From Bartonella tribocorum (lineage in GTDB: Bacteria; Pseudomonadota; Alphaproteobacteria; Rhizobiales; Rhizobiaceae): 51,087 nt of DNA. Below the pieces are notes generated by a model. It did no database searches and had not been told where the DNA came from. It saw nothing but the letters and a program-made list of their open reading frames with translations. The DNA lies in the NCBI RefSeq assembly GCF_002778015.1, contig NZ_NJPP01000003.1, forward strand, positions 100,739-151,825, read 5' to 3'. The position numbers and the translations under genes are program-made. Of this stretch, positions 49,549 through 51,087 are shown piece by piece (the first letter of the stretch is position 1; each line of letters opens with the position of its first letter).

Positions 49549-49560
49549 ATGGTGCCATCA

Positions 49561-50712
49561 ATGATTATTTCTTCAACATTTGATTATCGTAAAGCAGCAA
49601 AGCATCGTCTTCCTCCCTTTCTTTTTCATTATATTGATGGTGGAGCTTATGCTGAAGAAACGATGCGACGTAATTGTACAGATCTTCAAGCGCTTGCGCT
49701 GCGTCAAAGGGTTCTAAGGCAAGTTGGTGCCGTTGATCTTTCAATTAAGCTTTTTGATCAGTCCCTTGATTTACCGATTGTACTCGCACCTGTTGGGCTA
49801 ACGGGTATGTATGCACGTCGTGGTGAGGTGCAAGCAGCACGTGCTGCAGCAGCAAAAGGAATCCCTTTTACGCTATCTTCTGTTTCAGTTTGTTCTATTG
49901 CAGAAGTAGAGCAAGCGGTTGGAGGTGCATTTTGGTTTCAACTTTATGTTCTCAAAGATCGTGGTTTCATGCGTGATGTACTAGAGCGAGCTTGGTTAGC
50001 TGGTGTACGCACGTTGGTTTTTACAGTTGATATGCCAGTTCCTGGGGCAAGGTATCGTGATGCGCATTCAGGAATGTCTGGTCCTTATGCTGGGTTACGC
50101 CGTCTTTTACAAGCTTTTACGCATCCCCATTGGGCTTGGAACGTTGGTGTTATGGGACGTCCCCATGATCTTGGAAATATTTCCACTTATCTCAAAAAAA
50201 AGATTGCATTGGATGATTATGTTGGTTGGCTTGGTGCAAATTTTGATTCATCAATCGGTTGGCATGATCTACAATGGATTCGCGATTTTTGGAAGGGAAA
50301 AATAATTCTTAAAGGTATTCTTGATCCAGAAGATGCGCGGGAAGCAGTGCAATTTGGTGCTGATGGTATTGTTGTTTCCAATCACGGAGGACGCCAACTT
50401 GATGGTGTGCTATCAACAACACGAGCGTTGCCTGCAATTGCAGATGCTGTAAAGGATCATTTGACGATTTTAGTGGATTCTGGTGTTCGTTCTGGCCTTG
50501 ATGTTGTACGCATGATCGCACAAGGTGCTGATGCTGTTATGATTGGTCGTGCTTTTGTTTATGCGCTTGCAGCAGCGGGTGAGAAAGGTGTTATGCACCT
50601 CCTTGATCTTTTTGCTCATGAAATGCACGTAGCTATGATACTAACTGGCGCTCAGACAATCGGAAATATTACGCGCAAGAGTTTAGTAAATACAGATGTC
50701 TTTAAACAATGA
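49561..50712 (+). CDS. lldD: L-lactate dehydrogenase (cytochrome / quinone-linked, FMN)
   Basis: Oxidises L-lactate to pyruvate, passing electrons from FMN to the respiratory chain at the inner membrane. I prefer ATG 49561 ([34 protein letters not shown]) because it matches the E. coli N-terminus and puts the catalytic His at residue 275 ([10 protein letters not shown]), as in E. coli; ATG 49549 (387 aa) is possible. This gives 383 aa. FMN-binding [13 protein letters not shown] and the C-terminal [25 protein letters not shown] are present. It is monocistronic and isolated. Lactate is a plausible carbon source for a blood-borne bacterium. Confidence 0.94.
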   Translation: MIISSTFDYRKAAKHRLPPFLFHYIDGGAYAEETMRRNCTDLQALALRQRVLRQVGAVDLSIKLFDQSLDLPIVLAPVGLTGMYARRGEVQAARAAAAKGIPFTLSSVSVCSIAEVEQAVGGAFWFQLYVLKDRGFMRDVLERAWLAGVRTLVFTVDMPVPGARYRDAHSGMSGPYAGLRRLLQAFTHPHWAWNVGVMGRPHDLGNISTYLKKKIALDDYVGWLGANFDSSIGWHDLQWIRDFWKGKIILKGILDPEDAREAVQFGADGIVVSNHGGRQLDGVLSTTRALPAIADAVKDHLTILVDSGVRSGLDVVRMIAQGADAVMIGRAFVYALAAAGEKGVMHLLDLFAHEMHVAMILTGAQTIGNITRKSLVNTDVFKQ

Positions 50713-50854
50713 AAATTGCATTTTATACTGCTTTTAGAAAAAGAGAATCTTTTTTATAAAGGAGCATAATTGTACACTTTGCAAATATTTTGACTGTTAA
50801 CATCAAATAGAGAAGGTTAAACACCTCCTCTATAAAATGATAAAAAATATCCAA

Positions 50855-50947
50855 TCACAAGAATAATATTAAAAAAAATCTTAATAAAAACCAAAGTAGA
50901 AAAATCACAAATAATGCGGCATATATTTTTTTGACGTTATCAAAAAG
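50855..50947 (-). pseudogene. Hydrophobic frame following the 31-aa ORF, possible frameshifted second half
   Basis: A 30-codon open stretch with no start codon ahead of it, beginning LFDNVKKIYAALFV and continuing as one hydrophobic span ending in LFL and a stop. Charged DNVKK before the span and placement right after the preceding ORF suggest that the two once formed one small membrane protein. Purely inferential. Confidence 0.25.
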
Positions 50948-50952
50948 TTATT

Positions 50953-51048
50953 TTATCCCAAAGTTATATTTCTAAAACCATACAATACCTCTATAACAAC
51001 GACAAATTGTATTACAGTGAAAAGAAATATTGCGAATGCTGTAAACAT
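50953..51048 (-). CDS. Candidate 31-aa single-span membrane protein
   Basis: An ATG at 51046-51048 preceded by AGAGGA at good spacing opens a 31-codon frame: a hydrophobic span (about residues 4-23), then a short polar end GFRNITLG. The start signal is stronger than for most tiny frames in this window. A second hydrophobic stretch follows immediately in another frame (50855-50947), so it may also be the front half of a frameshifted two-span protein. Confidence 0.4.
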   Translation of the reverse strand: MFTAFAIFLFTVIQFVVVIEVLYGFRNITLG

Positions 51049-51087
51049 TTTTTTTCCTCTTTATAAATATAATACACAATTAAATAC

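Larger units (their letters stand above)
50713..51087. other. 3' flank of lldD; very AT-rich, with candidate small minus-strand ORFs
   Basis: Contains an imperfect stem-loop at 50807-50833 (ATAGAG...CTCTAT arms, one internal mismatch, no T-run) that could separate the convergent genes, followed by the minus-strand candidates at 50855-51048. Confidence 0.45.

Noticed and set aside
1-51087. tRNA genes, CRISPR arrays and transposase genes
   Set aside because: Scanned by eye for T-loop GGTTCRANTCC patterns, regularly spaced repeats and transposase motifs; none was found.

Overview
The window looks like an AT-rich alphaproteobacterial chromosome of the genus Bartonella. The main evidence is a cluster of Omp25/Omp31-type hemin-binding proteins (Hbp family), each behind the same upstream box. 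Supporting evidence is Rhizobiales-type gene order (cytochrome c / kdsB / pheA; pmbA / cysQ-like / DUF4170 / waaA / lpxK / DUF2093 / mutL) embedded in long, decayed non-coding spacers, as expected of a host-restricted, reduced genome. No rRNA, tRNA, CRISPR array, prophage or intact insertion sequence was recognised.

Layout. 1-2156: mostly non-coding, with one small secreted protein on the minus strand. 2157-4416: pheA and kdsB (minus, overlapping) diverge from a membrane-anchored cytochrome c. 5350-7152: a MoeB/ThiF-like E1 enzyme diverges from glutathione synthetase. 7291-12700: complete phosphate-uptake operon pstS-pstC-pstA-pstB-phoU. 13273-18793: SleB-type cell-wall hydrolase lipoprotein, M29 aminopeptidase, mutM, M20 dipeptidase and a minimal RNase D. 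18794-22091: 3 kb of spacer with one small secreted protein. 22092-28924: four hbp genes plus three 3'-terminal hbp remnants; the middle two genes with their remnants form a tandem duplication. 29173-32760: ileS and a lipoprotein. 33418-36098: tadA diverging from an RluB-type pseudouridine synthase overlapped by rsmD. 36897-37343: SRPBCC protein. 38839-45065: pmbA, CysQ-like phosphatase, DUF4170, waaA, lpxK and DUF2093. 45184-48405: mutL diverging from a two-domain dCTP deaminase. 49561-50712: lldD. 50855-51048: candidate tiny membrane ORFs.

How the genes fit together: kdsB, waaA and lpxK contribute to Kdo-lipid A synthesis; the Hbp proteins are surface beta-barrels probably used for heme acquisition under iron-responsive control; Pst/PhoU imports phosphate; mutM, mutL and Dcd serve DNA repair and nucleotide supply; ileS, tadA, rluB and rsmD serve translation.

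The least explained material is (i) a dispersed intergenic repeat of about 430 bp with at least nine decayed copies, all in the same orientation, (ii) the duplicated hbp-plus-remnant unit whose two remnants share one premature stop, (iii) a histidine-rich low-complexity insertion in the largest Hbp, and (iv) a MoeB-like protein lacking the usual zinc cysteines. Function calls rest on reading protein motifs by eye; no database search was possible.
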